From Actinacidiphila epipremni (GTDB taxonomy: Bacteria > Actinomycetota > Actinomycetes > Streptomycetales > Streptomycetaceae), in assembly GCF_012034175.1 (NCBI RefSeq), contig NZ_JAATEJ010000001.1, positions 62,001-126,000 of the forward strand: a DNA stretch of 64,000 bases, given 5' to 3'. Of this stretch, positions 15,853-24,847 are shown in pieces. The notes under the pieces were generated by a model. It was not told the origin of the DNA, made no database searches, and saw only the letters and a program-made list of their open reading frames with translations. How positions within the stretch are numbered: position 1 is the stretch's first letter; the number at the start of each line of letters is the position of its first letter. The translations under genes and the position numbers were made by a program.

Positions 15853-18132
15853 GTGGCCGCGCAGTCCGCAGTTCAGGGCCGGCAGGGGGGCGGCGGCGTC
15901 CGGGAGCAGGAGATCGCCGTCGAGCAGCGGCACCTCGACCGGGTCTACCGCCGCCTGGAGGACAAGATCCACGAGGTGGAGTTCCTGATGAGCGACGCCG
16001 CCCAGCGCGGCCACGTCGGCACGCCCGGCGCGCTCGCCGAGCGGGACGCGCAGGTCTACCGGGCGAGCGTGCACCTCAACCGGCTCAACAGCGAGTTCGA
16101 GGACTTCCTCTTCGGCCGGATCGACCTGCTGCGCGGCAAAGACGGCAAGAAGGGCAGCGACGGCGCGTACACCTCCGTGGACCCCGCCGACGACGCGATC
16201 CGCGCGGACGCCACCGCCGACATCGCCGAGACCCTGCACATCGGGCGGATCGGCGTGCTCGACACCGACTACTCGCCCCTGGTCATCGACTGGCGCGCGC
16301 CGGCCGCCGCGCCCTTCTACCGCTCCACGCCGGTGGCCCCCGGCCGGGTGGTACGGCGCCGGGTCATCCGCTCCAAGGGGCGCCGGGTCCTCGGCGTCGA
16401 GGACGACCTGCTGCGCCCCGAGCTGACGACCGGCCTGCCGGTGGTCGGCGACGGCGCGCTCATGGCGGCGCTCGGGCAGGCCAGGACGCACACGATGCGG
16501 GACATCGTCGCGAGCATCCAGGCCGAGCAGGACATGGTCATCCGGGCGCCCGCCGCGTCCGTCACGGAGGTCACCGGCGGGCCCGGCACCGGCAAGACCG
16601 CGGTCGCGCTGCACCGCGCGGCGTACCTGCTCTACCAGGACCGCCGCCGCTACTCCGGCGGCATCCTGTGCGTGAGCCCCACGCCGCTGCTGGTGGCGTA
16701 CACCGAGGGCGTGCTGCCCTCGCTCGGCGAGGAAGGGCAGGTCGCGATCCGCGCGCTCGGCTCGCTCGTCGACGGCGTGACCGCCGAGCTGTACGACGAG
16801 CCGGCCGTCGCCCGCGTCAAGGGCTCGCTGCGGATGCAGAAGGTGCTGCGCAACGCCGCCCGCGGCTGCCTGGAGCTGGCGCCCGGCGCGCCCGAGACGC
16901 TGCGGGTGGTGGCCTTCGGGCGGCGCCTGGAGCTGTCGGCGACGGAGCTGGCCGCGGTACGGCGGGCCGCGCTCGGCGGCACCGCGCCGGTCAACCTCAT
17001 GCGGCCCAGGGCCCGCCGGCTGCTGCTGGACGCGCTGTGGCGCAGGACCGGGCGCCGCTTCGACGACACCGAGCTCGCCGCGGAGGAGCGGCAGGGCTTC
17101 GACGAGGACATCACCACCGAGCAGGACTTCACGGACTTCCTCGACGCGTGGTGGCCGCTGCTGGAGCCGCGTACGGTGCTGGCCGCGCTCGCCGACGAGC
17201 GGCGGCTCGCGCGCTGGTCGCGGCGGGTGCTGACGCCGCCGGAGGTGCGGAAGGTCGCGCGCTCGCTGCGCCGGGAGGGCGTGAGCACGCACGACGTGGC
17301 GCTGCTCGACGAGCTGGCCGCGCTGCTCGGGCCCCTGCCGCGGCCCAAGCGGCGCGAGGCGGACCCGCTGGACCAGCTCACCGGGCTGGAGGAGGTCACG
17401 ACGTACGCCGACCGGCTGGAGGGCGGGCGGCGCGGCCGGGCGGACCGGCTGGAGGAGGAGCGCACGGAGTACGCGCACGTCATCGTCGACGAGGCGCAGG
17501 ACCTCACGCCGATGCAGTGGCGCATGGTGGGGCGGCGCGGGCGTACGGCGACGTGGACGATCGTCGGCGACCCGGCGCAGAGCTCGTGGTCGGACGTGGA
17601 CGAGGCCGCGCAGGCGCGCGACGAGGCGCTCGGCTCGCGGCCCCGGCGGCGCTTCACCCTGACGGTGAACTACCGCAACCCGGCGGAGATCGCGGACGTC
17701 GCCTCCACGGTGCTCGCGCTCGCCATGCCGGGGACGGAGCCGCCGCGGGCGGTGCGTACGACGGGCGTCGCGCCGCGTTACGAGGTCGCGGGGGCGGACC
17801 TCGGGGCGGACGTACGGGCTGCCGCGGCGCGGCTGCTGTCCGAGGTGGACGGTACGGTCGGGGTCGTCGTGGCCATGGGGCGGCGGGCGCAGGCCCGCGG
17901 CTGGATCGAGGGGCTCGGGGAGCGGGTCGTCGCGCTGGGCAGCCTTGAGGCGAAGGGCCTGGAGTACGACGCGACGCTCGTCGTGAGCCCGGCGGAGATC
18001 GCCGAGGAGTCGCCCGCGGGGTTGCGGGTGTTGTACGTCGCCCTGACGCGGGCGACCCAGCGCCTGGCCGTCCTCTCGACGCCCCTCGACACGCCTGACT
18101 CCGCCGGCATCCCGGACCTCTTGCTGCCCTGA
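15853..18132 (+). CDS. helD: HelD-like superfamily 1 helicase / RNA polymerase recycling factor
   Basis: The 759-aa product has a UvrD/HelD architecture. An N-terminal coiled coil (about residues 20-100, EQRHLDRVYRRLEDKIHEVEFL) would insert into the RNA polymerase secondary channel in known HelD proteins. Walker A GGPGTGKT lies near residue 242, Walker B VIVDEAQD near 550, and motif VLYVALTRATQRL near the C-terminus. HelD proteins release stalled RNA polymerase from DNA and some actinobacterial members give rifampicin tolerance. I looked for a rifamycin-associated element in the 167 bp upstream and saw none. GTG 15853 has a GGGGGCG ribosome site. Confidence 0.92.
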   Translation: MAAQSAVQGRQGGGGVREQEIAVEQRHLDRVYRRLEDKIHEVEFLMSDAAQRGHVGTPGALAERDAQVYRASVHLNRLNSEFEDFLFGRIDLLRGKDGKKGSDGAYTSVDPADDAIRADATADIAETLHIGRIGVLDTDYSPLVIDWRAPAAAPFYRSTPVAPGRVVRRRVIRSKGRRVLGVEDDLLRPELTTGLPVVGDGALMAALGQARTHTMRDIVASIQAEQDMVIRAPAASVTEVTGGPGTGKTAVALHRAAYLLYQDRRRYSGGILCVSPTPLLVAYTEGVLPSLGEEGQVAIRALGSLVDGVTAELYDEPAVARVKGSLRMQKVLRNAARGCLELAPGAPETLRVVAFGRRLELSATELAAVRRAALGGTAPVNLMRPRARRLLLDALWRRTGRRFDDTELAAEERQGFDEDITTEQDFTDFLDAWWPLLEPRTVLAALADERRLARWSRRVLTPPEVRKVARSLRREGVSTHDVALLDELAALLGPLPRPKRREADPLDQLTGLEEVTTYADRLEGGRRGRADRLEEERTEYAHVIVDEAQDLTPMQWRMVGRRGRTATWTIVGDPAQSSWSDVDEAAQARDEALGSRPRRRFTLTVNYRNPAEIADVASTVLALAMPGTEPPRAVRTTGVAPRYEVAGADLGADVRAAAARLLSEVDGTVGVVVAMGRRAQARGWIEGLGERVVALGSLEAKGLEYDATLVVSPAEIAEESPAGLRVLYVALTRATQRLAVLSTPLDTPDSAGIPDLLLP

Positions 18133-18282
18133 CCGCCCGGGGCCGGACTTTGCGCGCGGAGACCGGCTTTTCACGCGCGGAGGTCGGCTTTTCAGGGGCG
18201 CGGGGAACTGCGCGACCAGCCACAGCGCAAGGGACGATCCCGTCACGGCGGGAAGGGGCAGCCCGGCGGGCGTAAACGCCGC

Positions 18283-18304
18283 GGCCCCGCGGAAAGGCGG
18301 GGCC
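18283..18304. terminator. GC-rich hairpin downstream of helD
   Basis: Arms GGCCCCGC (18283-18290) and GCGGGGCC (18297-18304) pair perfectly around a GGAAAG loop. There is no T-run. Confidence 0.5.
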
Positions 18305-18506
18305 CGGGGGCCGGCCCCTGGTGAGGGACTCGGCGAGGTCGGGGACGCCGGCCCGCCATGCTCGCCTCGCGGCAAGTGGGCGCTCGAAGCGCCTAAGGTT
18401 GGGCCCGGGGGCTTGGATCGGGCCGGCGTCGTACCCAGGCTAACAAACACCGGCGGGAAGCTGTTCCCTCCCTGCGCCGAACCGGGGTGTTGCCGCCGGT
18501 TCACGT

Positions 18507-18526
18507 CGTGGAAGTAGTGTTCCACG
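18507..18526. promoter_or_regulatory. operator-like palindrome upstream of the malic enzyme gene
   Basis: CGTGGAA (18507-18513) and TTCCACG (18520-18526) are perfect arms around six bases. The palindrome overlaps a possible -10 (TAGTGT, 18515-18520) with TTGCCG at 18490-18495 as a loosely spaced -35, 65 bp before the start codon. Confidence 0.45.
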
Positions 18527-18591
18527 CGTACGCACGCGCAGCGCAGCGCGGCGCGTACGCGCACACGGACCCACCTCGGAAGAAGGTCGTC

Positions 18592-20046
18592 ATGGCAACG
18601 GCGCCAAGCGTCTCGTACTCGATCACCGTACGTCTGGAGGTCCCCGCCGGCGGGACCGCGGTCAGTGCGCTGACCACCGCGGTGGAGTCCTCGGGCGGCT
18701 CGGTCACGGGCCTGGACGTGACGGCGTCGGGGCACGAGCGGTTGCGTATCGACGTCACGATCGCCGCGAGCTCCACCGACCACGCCGCCGAGATCGTCCG
18801 CAAGCTGCGCGGCATCGAGGGCGTCACGATCGGCAAGGTCTCCGACCGTACGTTCCTGATGCACCTCGGCGGCAAGATCGAGATGCAGTCCAAGCACCCC
18901 ATCCGCAACCGCGACGACCTGTCCATGGTGTACACGCCGGGCGTGGCGCGGGTGTGCATGGCGATCGCCGAGAACCCGGACGACGCCCGCCGGCTGACGA
19001 TCAAGCGCAACAGCGTCGCCGTGGTCACCGACGGCTCCGCCGTGCTGGGCCTGGGCAACATCGGGCCGAAGGCCGCGCTGCCGGTGATGGAGGGCAAGGC
19101 CGCCCTCTTCAAGCGCTTCGCCGGGATCGACGCGTGGCCGCTGTGCCTGGACACCCAGGACCCCGACAAGATCGTCGAGATCGTCAAGGCCATCGCCCCG
19201 GGCTTCGCGGGCATCAACCTGGAGGACATCTCCGCGCCGCGCTGCTTCGAGATCGAGGCCCGGCTGCGCGAGGCCCTGGACATCCCGGTCTTCCACGACG
19301 ACCAGCACGGCACCGCCATCGTCGTGCTCGCCGCGCTGACCAACGCGCTGCGGGTGGTCGGCAAGCACATCGGCGATGTACGGGTCGTCATGTCCGGTGC
19401 GGGCGCGGCCGGTACGGCGATCCTGAAGCTGCTGCTCGCGGCGGGCGTCAAGCACGCCGTCGTCGCCGACATCCACGGCGTGGTGCACGCCGGCCGCGAG
19501 GACCTGGTCGATGCGCCCGCCGGCTCGGCGCTGCGGTGGATCGCGGACAACACCAACCCCGAAGGCGTCACGGGCACGTTGAAGCAGGCCGTGGTGGACG
19601 CCGACGTCTTCATCGGGGTGTCCGCGCCCAACGTGCTGGACGGCTCGGACATCGCCGCGATGGCGGACGGCGCGATCGTCTTCGCGCTGGCCAACCCCGA
19701 CCCCGAGGTGGAGCCGGGCGAGGCGCGGCAGACCGCGGCGGTGGTGGCCACCGGCCGCAGCGACTTCCCCAACCAGATCAACAACGTGCTGGTCTTCCCC
19801 GGGGTCTTCCGCGGCCTGCTGGACGCCCAGTCACGCACCGTCAACACCGAGATGATGCTGGCCGCGGCCCGCGCGCTGGCCGGCGTGGTCGCCGACGGCG
19901 AGCTGAACCCCAACTACGTCATCCCCAGCGTCTTCAACGACAAGGTCGCCGGCGCCGTCGCCGACGCCGTACGGGACGCGGCGCGGGCGCAGGGCCCGGC
20001 GGTGTCCGCGGCGGCGGCATCGGGTCCTGCCGCACCGGCGCTGTGA
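18592..20046 (+). CDS. NAD(P)-dependent malic enzyme with N-terminal ACT domain
   Basis: The enzyme decarboxylates malate to pyruvate with NAD(P)H formation, linking the TCA cycle to pyruvate and lipid precursors. The product is 484 aa. Residues about 8-80 form an ACT regulatory domain ([13 protein letters not shown] ... GVTIGKVSD). They are followed by the malic domain ([16 protein letters not shown], then [30 protein letters not shown]) and the NAD-binding domain ([13 protein letters not shown], then FALANPDPE). ATG 18592 has GGAAGAAGG upstream. By position it corresponds to the S. coelicolor NAD-type enzyme (SCO2951, from memory). Cofactor choice cannot be fixed from sequence by eye. Confidence 0.95.
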   Translation: MATAPSVSYSITVRLEVPAGGTAVSALTTAVESSGGSVTGLDVTASGHERLRIDVTIAASSTDHAAEIVRKLRGIEGVTIGKVSDRTFLMHLGGKIEMQSKHPIRNRDDLSMVYTPGVARVCMAIAENPDDARRLTIKRNSVAVVTDGSAVLGLGNIGPKAALPVMEGKAALFKRFAGIDAWPLCLDTQDPDKIVEIVKAIAPGFAGINLEDISAPRCFEIEARLREALDIPVFHDDQHGTAIVVLAALTNALRVVGKHIGDVRVVMSGAGAAGTAILKLLLAAGVKHAVVADIHGVVHAGREDLVDAPAGSALRWIADNTNPEGVTGTLKQAVVDADVFIGVSAPNVLDGSDIAAMADGAIVFALANPDPEVEPGEARQTAAVVATGRSDFPNQINNVLVFPGVFRGLLDAQSRTVNTEMMLAAARALAGVVADGELNPNYVIPSVFNDKVAGAVADAVRDAARAQGPAVSAAAASGPAAPAL

Positions 20047-20269
20047 CGGGCGGAGGGCCCGCGGAAGACCGGGAAACGTATTCCGAGCGTCGAACACCGG
20101 ACGACAATCCGTCATCCTTGCCCCGCCGCACGTCTTTTTCCGCGACTCGCGCGGGCAGGCGATTGGCTTTCCGCCCATATATGGGGGCAGGATGCACACC
20201 TGGGCAGTGAGGCACACAGCAACAGCCGAGCTCGCGCCCCCATGGCAGAAAGAACACGGGAGTACAGAT

Positions 20270-20551
20270 ATGAACCGCAGTGAGCTGGTGGCCGCGCTGG
20301 CCGACCGCGCAGAGGTGACCCGCAAGGACGCCGACGCCGTCCTCGCGGCTTTCGCCGACACCGTCGGCGAGATCGTGGCCAAGGGCGACGAGAAGGTCAC
20401 CATCCCCGGCTTCCTGACCTTCGAGCGCACTCACCGTGCCGCCCGCAGCGCCCGTAACCCGCAGACGGGTGAGCCGATCAGCATCCCCGCCGGTTACAGC
20501 GTCAAGGTCTCCGCCGGGTCCAAGCTCAAGGAAGCCGCCAAGGGCAAGTAA
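20270..20551 (+). CDS. hup: HU-family nucleoid-associated protein
   Basis: This 93-aa histone-like DNA-bending protein is of the short HU type (no Lys/Ala-rich tail). Family features include MNRSELVAALADRAEVT at the start, GDEKVTIPGFLTFERTHRAARSARNPQTG with the beta-arm RNPQTGEPI, and a basic C-terminus (KLKEAAKGK). ATG 20270 follows CGGGAG. It is monocistronic: a perfect 15-bp hairpin lies 31 bp downstream, shared with convergent murA. It corresponds by synteny to hupA of S. coelicolor. Confidence 0.97.
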   Translation: MNRSELVAALADRAEVTRKDADAVLAAFADTVGEIVAKGDEKVTIPGFLTFERTHRAARSARNPQTGEPISIPAGYSVKVSAGSKLKEAAKGK

Positions 20552-20582
20552 GCGCCGGCCGAGCGCCCGGGACGAACACCGC

Positions 20583-20616
20583 GAGGGCGGCCTCCCCAGC
20601 CGGGGAGGCCGCCCTC
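20583..20616. terminator. bidirectional terminator between hup and murA
   Basis: Arms GAGGGCGGCCTCCCC (20583-20597) and GGGGAGGCCGCCCTC (20602-20616) are perfect over 15 bp around AGCC. The hairpin lies between convergent genes and can serve both. Confidence 0.9.
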
Positions 20617-20641
20617 GGGCGCGTACGCGGCCGGCGCCGCG

Positions 20642-22015
20642 TCAGGCGACCGCCGCACGGGCCGCGTCACCGGAGGCGGGGCGCGGCACCCCGGGCAGCT
20701 CGATGTGCGCGCCCAGGCCCTCCAGCTTGGCCAGGAAGTTCTCGTAGCCGCGGTTGATCAGCCCGATGCCGTGCACCCGCGACATGCCCTGCGCGGCGAG
20801 CGCCGCGATCAGGTACGAGAACCCGCCGCGCAGGTCCGGGATGACCAGATCCGCGCCCTGGAGCTTCGTCGGGCCCGACACCACCGCCGAATGCAGGAAA
20901 TTGCGCTGCCCGAACCGGCACGCGCTGCCGCCCAGGCACTCGCGGTAGAGCTGGATGTGCGCCCCCATCTGGTTGAGCGCCGAGGTGAATCCGAGCCGCG
21001 ACTCGTACACCGTCTCATGCACGATCGACAGCCCCGACGCCTGCGTCAGCGCCACCACCAGCGGCTGCTGCCAGTCGGTCTGGAAACCGGGGTGCACGTC
21101 CGTCTCCAGCGCGATGGCGTTCAGCGGGCCGCCCGGGTGCCAGAACCGGATGCCCTCGTCGTCGATCGCGAACGCGCCGCCGACCCGGCGGAAGGTGTTC
21201 AGGAACGTCATCATGGAGCGCTGCTGCGCACCGCGGACGTAGATGTCGCCCTCGGTCGCGAGAGCCGCGCTCGCCCATGAGGCGGCTTCCAGCCGGTCGG
21301 GAATCGCCCGGTGCGTGTACCCGCCCAGCTTCTCCACGCCGGTGATGCGGATGGTGCGGTCGGTGTCCATGGAAATGATCGCGCCCATTTTCTGCAGGAC
21401 GCAGATCAGGTCCTCGATCTCCGGTTCGACCGCGGCGTTCGACAGCTCGGTGACGCCCTCGGCGAGCACCGCCGTGAGCAGCACCTGCTCGGTGGAGCCC
21501 ACCGACGGGTACGGCAGCCGGATCTTGCAGCCGCGCAGCGGGCGCGGCGCCTCAAGATACTGCCCGTCGGCCCGTTTCTCGATCCGCGCGCCGAACTGCC
21601 GCAGCACGTCGAAGTGGAAGTCGATCGGCCGGCCGCCGATGTCGCAGCCGCCCAGGCCCGGGATGAAGGCGTGGCCCAGGCGGTGCAGCAGCGGGCCGCA
21701 GAACAGGATCGGGATACGGGAGGACCCGGCGTGCGCGTCGATGTCGGCGACGTTCGCGCTCTCCACCCGGGTCGGGTCGAGCACCAGCTCGCCGGGCTCC
21801 TCACCGGGAGCGACCGTCACTCCGTGCAACTGGAGCAGCCCGCGCACCACCCGCACGTCCCGGATGTCCGGCACATTGCGCAGTCTGCTCGGTTCGCTGC
21901 CGAGAAGGGCGGCGACCATGGCCTTCGGCACGAGATTCTTCGCGCCTCTGACCCGGATCTCGCCTTCGAGGGGGGTTCCGCCATGGACAAGCAGTACGTC
22001 GGCGATGTCGGTCAT
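20642..22015 (-). CDS. murA: UDP-N-acetylglucosamine 1-carboxyvinyltransferase MurA
   Basis: MurA transfers enolpyruvate from PEP to UDP-GlcNAc, the first committed step of peptidoglycan synthesis, in the cytosol. The 457-aa product starts at ATG 22015 with VLLVHGGTPLEGEIRVRGAK. The active-site loop reads LGGCDIGGRP with Cys124 at the position of E. coli Cys115, so the classical fosfomycin target residue is kept (mycobacteria have Asp). Other EPSP-synthase-fold motifs include SVGSTEQVLL and NAAVEPEIEDL. It converges on hup; the upstream region is G-rich on the opposite strand. Confidence 0.97.
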   Translation of the reverse strand: MTDIADVLLVHGGTPLEGEIRVRGAKNLVPKAMVAALLGSEPSRLRNVPDIRDVRVVRGLLQLHGVTVAPGEEPGELVLDPTRVESANVADIDAHAGSSRIPILFCGPLLHRLGHAFIPGLGGCDIGGRPIDFHFDVLRQFGARIEKRADGQYLEAPRPLRGCKIRLPYPSVGSTEQVLLTAVLAEGVTELSNAAVEPEIEDLICVLQKMGAIISMDTDRTIRITGVEKLGGYTHRAIPDRLEAASWASAALATEGDIYVRGAQQRSMMTFLNTFRRVGGAFAIDDEGIRFWHPGGPLNAIALETDVHPGFQTDWQQPLVVALTQASGLSIVHETVYESRLGFTSALNQMGAHIQLYRECLGGSACRFGQRNFLHSAVVSGPTKLQGADLVIPDLRGGFSYLIAALAAQGMSRVHGIGLINRGYENFLAKLEGLGAHIELPGVPRPASGDAARAAVA

Positions 22016-22366
22016 GGAACTCGCGATCGTCGGAACGGGTTCGGAACGGGGTGCTGCGGGTGCTGCGGGGTGGTACGCGGTGGTGCGGGGCTCTACGGGG
22101 GTGGTGCGGGGTGGTGCGAGGGGGGCGTGCGGCAGGACGGATCCCGTCGCGGAAAAGAGGTTGAGCCGCGAACTGAGCACATCGTAATGCGCCCCACGCG
22201 CCCCTCCCGTGGGTGCGGGCCGCGCCGCACCGCGCGACGCCGCCCCCGTACTCCGGGCGGGCGCCCCCGTGCCGCCCCGGGCCGCGTCCGCCCGCCGTCC
22301 ACAGGTGCGTCCACAGGTCCGGGAGACGACTCCCCATGGCGCCCCCGCATGCGGGATCATGTGGCC
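22016..22366. other. divergent murA-algH intergenic region with a G-tract cluster
   Basis: No gene is seen in these 351 bp. On the plus strand seven runs of three to six G occur between 22048 and 22125, in a degenerate GGTGCTGCGGGG-like tandem pattern. This could form a G-quadruplex on the murA template strand. Promoters could not be assigned with confidence. Confidence 0.6.
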
Positions 22367-22945
22367 ATGACCGAGGTGTCCTCGCTCACCGGACGACTGC
22401 TCGTCGCCACGCCGAAGCTGTCCGACCCGAACTTCGACCGGGCCGTGGTGCTGCTGCTCGACCACGACACGGAGGGTTCCCTCGGCGTGGTCCTGAACCG
22501 GCCGACCCCGGTCGGCGTGGGCGATGTGCTCCAGCCGTGGGCGGCGCTCGCGGTGCTGCCGCAGGTCGTCTTCCAGGGCGGCCCGGTCTCGCTGGACTCG
22601 GCGCTGGGCCTGGCCGTCGTCCCGGGCGAGCCGCGGCCCGGCGAGGCGGTGGAGCTGCTGGGCTGGCGCCGGGTGCACGGCGCGATCGGCCTGGTCGACC
22701 TGGAGGCGCCCCCCGAGCTGCTGGCCGCCGAGCTCGGCAGCCTGCGCATCTTCGCCGGCTACTCCGGCTGGGGCCCCGGCCAGCTGGAGCGCGAGCTGGT
22801 GGACGGGGCGTGGTACGTGGTCGAGTCCGAGCCAGGTGACGTGTCCGCGCCGAACCCGGAGCGGCTGTGGCGCTCGGTGCTGCGCCGGCAGCGCAATGAG
22901 CTGGCGATGGTGGCCACGTATCCCGACGATCCCTCTCTCAACTAG
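22367..22945 (+). CDS. YqgE/AlgH family protein
   Basis: The 192-aa protein has the complete AlgH/DUF179 signature: LTGRLLVATPKLSDPNFDRAV, VVLLLDHDTEGSLGVVLNRP, FQGGPV, then IFAGYSGWGPGQLERE. The family is widespread and structurally known, but its biochemical role is unsettled; in Pseudomonas a member affects alginate expression. It is divergent from murA; the DUF3039 gene begins 11 bp downstream but seems to have its own promoter overlapping this stop. Confidence 0.95.
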   Translation: MTEVSSLTGRLLVATPKLSDPNFDRAVVLLLDHDTEGSLGVVLNRPTPVGVGDVLQPWAALAVLPQVVFQGGPVSLDSALGLAVVPGEPRPGEAVELLGWRRVHGAIGLVDLEAPPELLAAELGSLRIFAGYSGWGPGQLERELVDGAWYVVESEPGDVSAPNPERLWRSVLRRQRNELAMVATYPDDPSLN

Positions 22946-22948
22946 TCT
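22943..22948 (+). promoter_or_regulatory. candidate -10 box for a leaderless DUF3039 transcript
   Basis: TAGTCT overlaps the end of the AlgH-like gene and lies 8 bases before ATG 22957, with no ribosome site between. Confidence 0.45.
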
Positions 22949-22956
22949 TGTCTCTT

Positions 22957-23259
22957 ATGAGCACTCTTGAGCCCGAGCGCGGGGCGGGCACCGGCACCCT
23001 GGTCGAGCCGACCCCGCAGCTCTCCCATGGTGACGGCGACCACGAGCGCTACGCGCACTACGTCCAGAAGGACAAGATCATGGCGAGCGCGCTGGAAGGC
23101 ACGCCCGTCGTCGCCCTGTGCGGCAAGGTCTGGGTCCCCGGACGCGACCCGAAGAAGTATCCCGTCTGCCCCATGTGCAAGGAGATCTACGAGGGCATGC
23201 CGCTCGGCGGCGGCGGAGGCAAGGACAAGTCCGGCAAGGGCAGCGGCGGCAACGCCTGA
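22957..23259 (+). CDS. DUF3039 protein
   Basis: This 100-aa cytosolic protein has the conserved block HGDGDHERYAHYVQKDKIM, then ALEGTPVVALCGKVWVPGRDP and YPVCPMCKEIYE. Cys residues (ALC, CPMC) form a probable rubredoxin-like or zinc knuckle. The C-terminus is Gly/Lys-rich. DUF3039 proteins are conserved across actinobacteria next to the AlgH-like gene; the role is unknown. Confidence 0.93.
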   Translation: MSTLEPERGAGTGTLVEPTPQLSHGDGDHERYAHYVQKDKIMASALEGTPVVALCGKVWVPGRDPKKYPVCPMCKEIYEGMPLGGGGGKDKSGKGSGGNA

Positions 23260-23286
23260 CGCCCTTCCGGCGGACAGGGGAGGCCC

Positions 23287-24540
23287 GTGGAAGGCGACGA
23301 GGGTGACGGGGGCGTGTTCGGTACGCCGGACGCGCCCGACGACGACTCCACCAGCAACGAGCGCGTCCACGCGCTGGTCGCGCAGGGGCGCTTCGCGGAG
23401 GCGCACGCCGTGGTCGGCGACGCCTTCGTGGAGCGCAACGGCAGTGCGGGCTATCTGCTGCGGGCGTGGGTGCTCGCGCAGGAGCGGCGGCCCGCGGAGG
23501 CGCGCGAGGCCGTCGACTGGGCGCTGGCCCTGGCCGGGCCGGCCGAGACCGGTGACGTCTTCCTGCTCGCCGGTGTGGTGCTTCTCTCACTCGACGAGGT
23601 CCACGACGCGCTGATCGTGGCGCTGCGCGCGAGCGGGGCGGATCCCGACGGCTGGGAGCCGGCGGTGCTGCTCTCCGACGTCTACCGGCGGCTCGGGCGG
23701 GTGCCCGACGCCGTGGCCGCCGCCCGCAGGGCCGTCGCGCTGGCCCCGCAGGAGGCCGAGGCGCAGCTGGCACTCGCCCGCTCGCTCAGCGCGGGCCGGG
23801 GACTGCTGGGCCGCCTCCCGCGGCGGCTGCGGGCCGAGCACCGGGACGCGGTCGAGCGCTCGCTGATGCTCGGGGCCGACCCCGGGCAGCTCCAGGCGCC
23901 GCGGGCCGGCGTCGTCACCGGCGGGCTCGCGGTGGCGGTGCTCTGGGCGATCCAGCTCTACCGGATCGAGACCGGCGACGACTGGCAGTTCGTCGCGGCG
24001 GGCGTCGTGCTGCTGGTGACGGCGGCGCTGCTCGCGGTGCTCGTACGGGTGCACAGCCGGCGCACCGGGACGGGCGCGCGGGCGCGCGTCATGGGGATCA
24101 GGGCGACCGTGCGGACGGAGCTCACCGCGGACGACCGGCTGTGGCGGCTGCGGGCCGCGCACGTCGGGGCGGCGATCCCCGTCGCGCCGCTGCTCACCAC
24201 CGGGCTGGTCGCGGATCGCGCCTGGCGGCGCGAGCTGTGGCCGCTGTGGGCGGCCGTGCCGGTGACCGCGGTGGGTGTCGCCGGGGTCGCGCTCGCCGTG
24301 GCCGGCGTGCACTGGTGGTACGGGCCCGAATTCACCCGCCGGGCGTTCCTCTTCTCCTGGGCCGGCCGCCTCCAGCTCGTCCTCCCCGCGCTTCTCCTCG
24401 GCTCCACCCTCGCCGCGTCCATCGCGGGCTCCGCCCCGCGCTCCACCTGGCGCGCCCTCGCCCTCGCCCACGCGGGCTGGCTCGTCGCCACGTGGGCGAT
24501 TGCCTTCGGCCTCTCCACCAGGGCCCGCCGCGCGGTCTGA
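23287..24540 (+). CDS. TPR-containing polytopic membrane protein of unknown function
   Basis: The 417-aa product starts at GTG 23287. Residues about 25-185 consist of TPR-like helical repeats (FAEAHAVVGDAFVERNGSAGYLL, then AVAAARRAVALAPQEAEAQLALARSLS). A basic linker leads to about six hydrophobic segments (AGVVTGGLAVAVLWAIQLY, FVAAGVVLLVTAALLAVLV, then four near residues 290-410). It is probably a cytoplasmic TPR scaffold anchored in the membrane. It follows the DUF3039 gene by 27 bp and is likely co-transcribed. I do not recognise a named family. Confidence 0.88.
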   Translation: MEGDEGDGGVFGTPDAPDDDSTSNERVHALVAQGRFAEAHAVVGDAFVERNGSAGYLLRAWVLAQERRPAEAREAVDWALALAGPAETGDVFLLAGVVLLSLDEVHDALIVALRASGADPDGWEPAVLLSDVYRRLGRVPDAVAAARRAVALAPQEAEAQLALARSLSAGRGLLGRLPRRLRAEHRDAVERSLMLGADPGQLQAPRAGVVTGGLAVAVLWAIQLYRIETGDDWQFVAAGVVLLVTAALLAVLVRVHSRRTGTGARARVMGIRATVRTELTADDRLWRLRAAHVGAAIPVAPLLTTGLVADRAWRRELWPLWAAVPVTAVGVAGVALAVAGVHWWYGPEFTRRAFLFSWAGRLQLVLPALLLGSTLAASIAGSAPRSTWRALALAHAGWLVATWAIAFGLSTRARRAV

Positions 24541-24606
24541 CCCCCGCAGCCCGCCCGCCCTGCCCCGTCCTGTGGTCGCCGGACCTTCCCCCGGCAGTGG
24601 GTTGCT

Positions 24607-24737
24607 CGCGCAGTTCCCCGCGCCCCTGGGTATGCGTGCCCTCACGCGCAATGCCCGCGCCTGCGGCGCCGGGCAACCACTCAGGGGCCTGCCCCTGCGC
24701 GTGAGGGCAACCATCCAGGGGCGCGGGGAACTGCGCG
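24607..24737. repeat. 131-bp dispersed repeat with inverted ends (outward orientation)
   Basis: It is bounded by CGCGCAGTTCCCCGCGCC... at the left and its 22-bp perfect reverse complement at the right (ending 24737). It contains a second perfect inverted pair, GCCCTCACGCGCA and TGCGCGTGAGGGC. A near copy is at 14711-14829. The terminal sequence is the same as in the three elements near 49 and 54 kb but in opposite sense. It fills most of the gap 24541-24847, which holds no gene. Confidence 0.85.
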
Positions 24738-24847
24738 ACCAGCCACGACGCAACGGACGATCCCGCGACAACAGAACGGGGCAGGGCGGGGGGCGCCGGG
24801 GGGAGCCCTGGCGTCGGGGCGGGGGGAGGGCAGGGGAGGATGAGGGT

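Larger units (their letters stand above)
18133..18591. other. intergenic region between helD and the malic enzyme gene
   Basis: These 459 bp hold one copy of the dispersed repeat (GGGGCGCGGGGAACTGCGCG, about 18197-18216), a candidate terminator at 18283-18304 and a palindrome at 18507-18526 in the malic enzyme promoter region. No gene is evident. Confidence 0.7.

Noticed and set aside
15565-19488. Very long open frame on the minus strand (over 1300 codons) opposite helD and the malic enzyme gene
   Set aside because: It is a high-GC antisense shadow: composition is His/Arg/Gly/Ala-rich, it has no recognisable domain, and it lies opposite two clearly identified genes.
22016-22200. N-terminal extension of murA
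   Set aside because: The frame is open upstream, but the protein family begins at MTDIADVLLVHGG and the upstream stretch is a low-complexity repeat.
24541-24847. DasR-type site controlling the GH20 hexosaminidase
   Set aside because: No sequence resembling the TGGTCTAGACCA-type dre site is visible in the gap; it is filled by the dispersed repeat.
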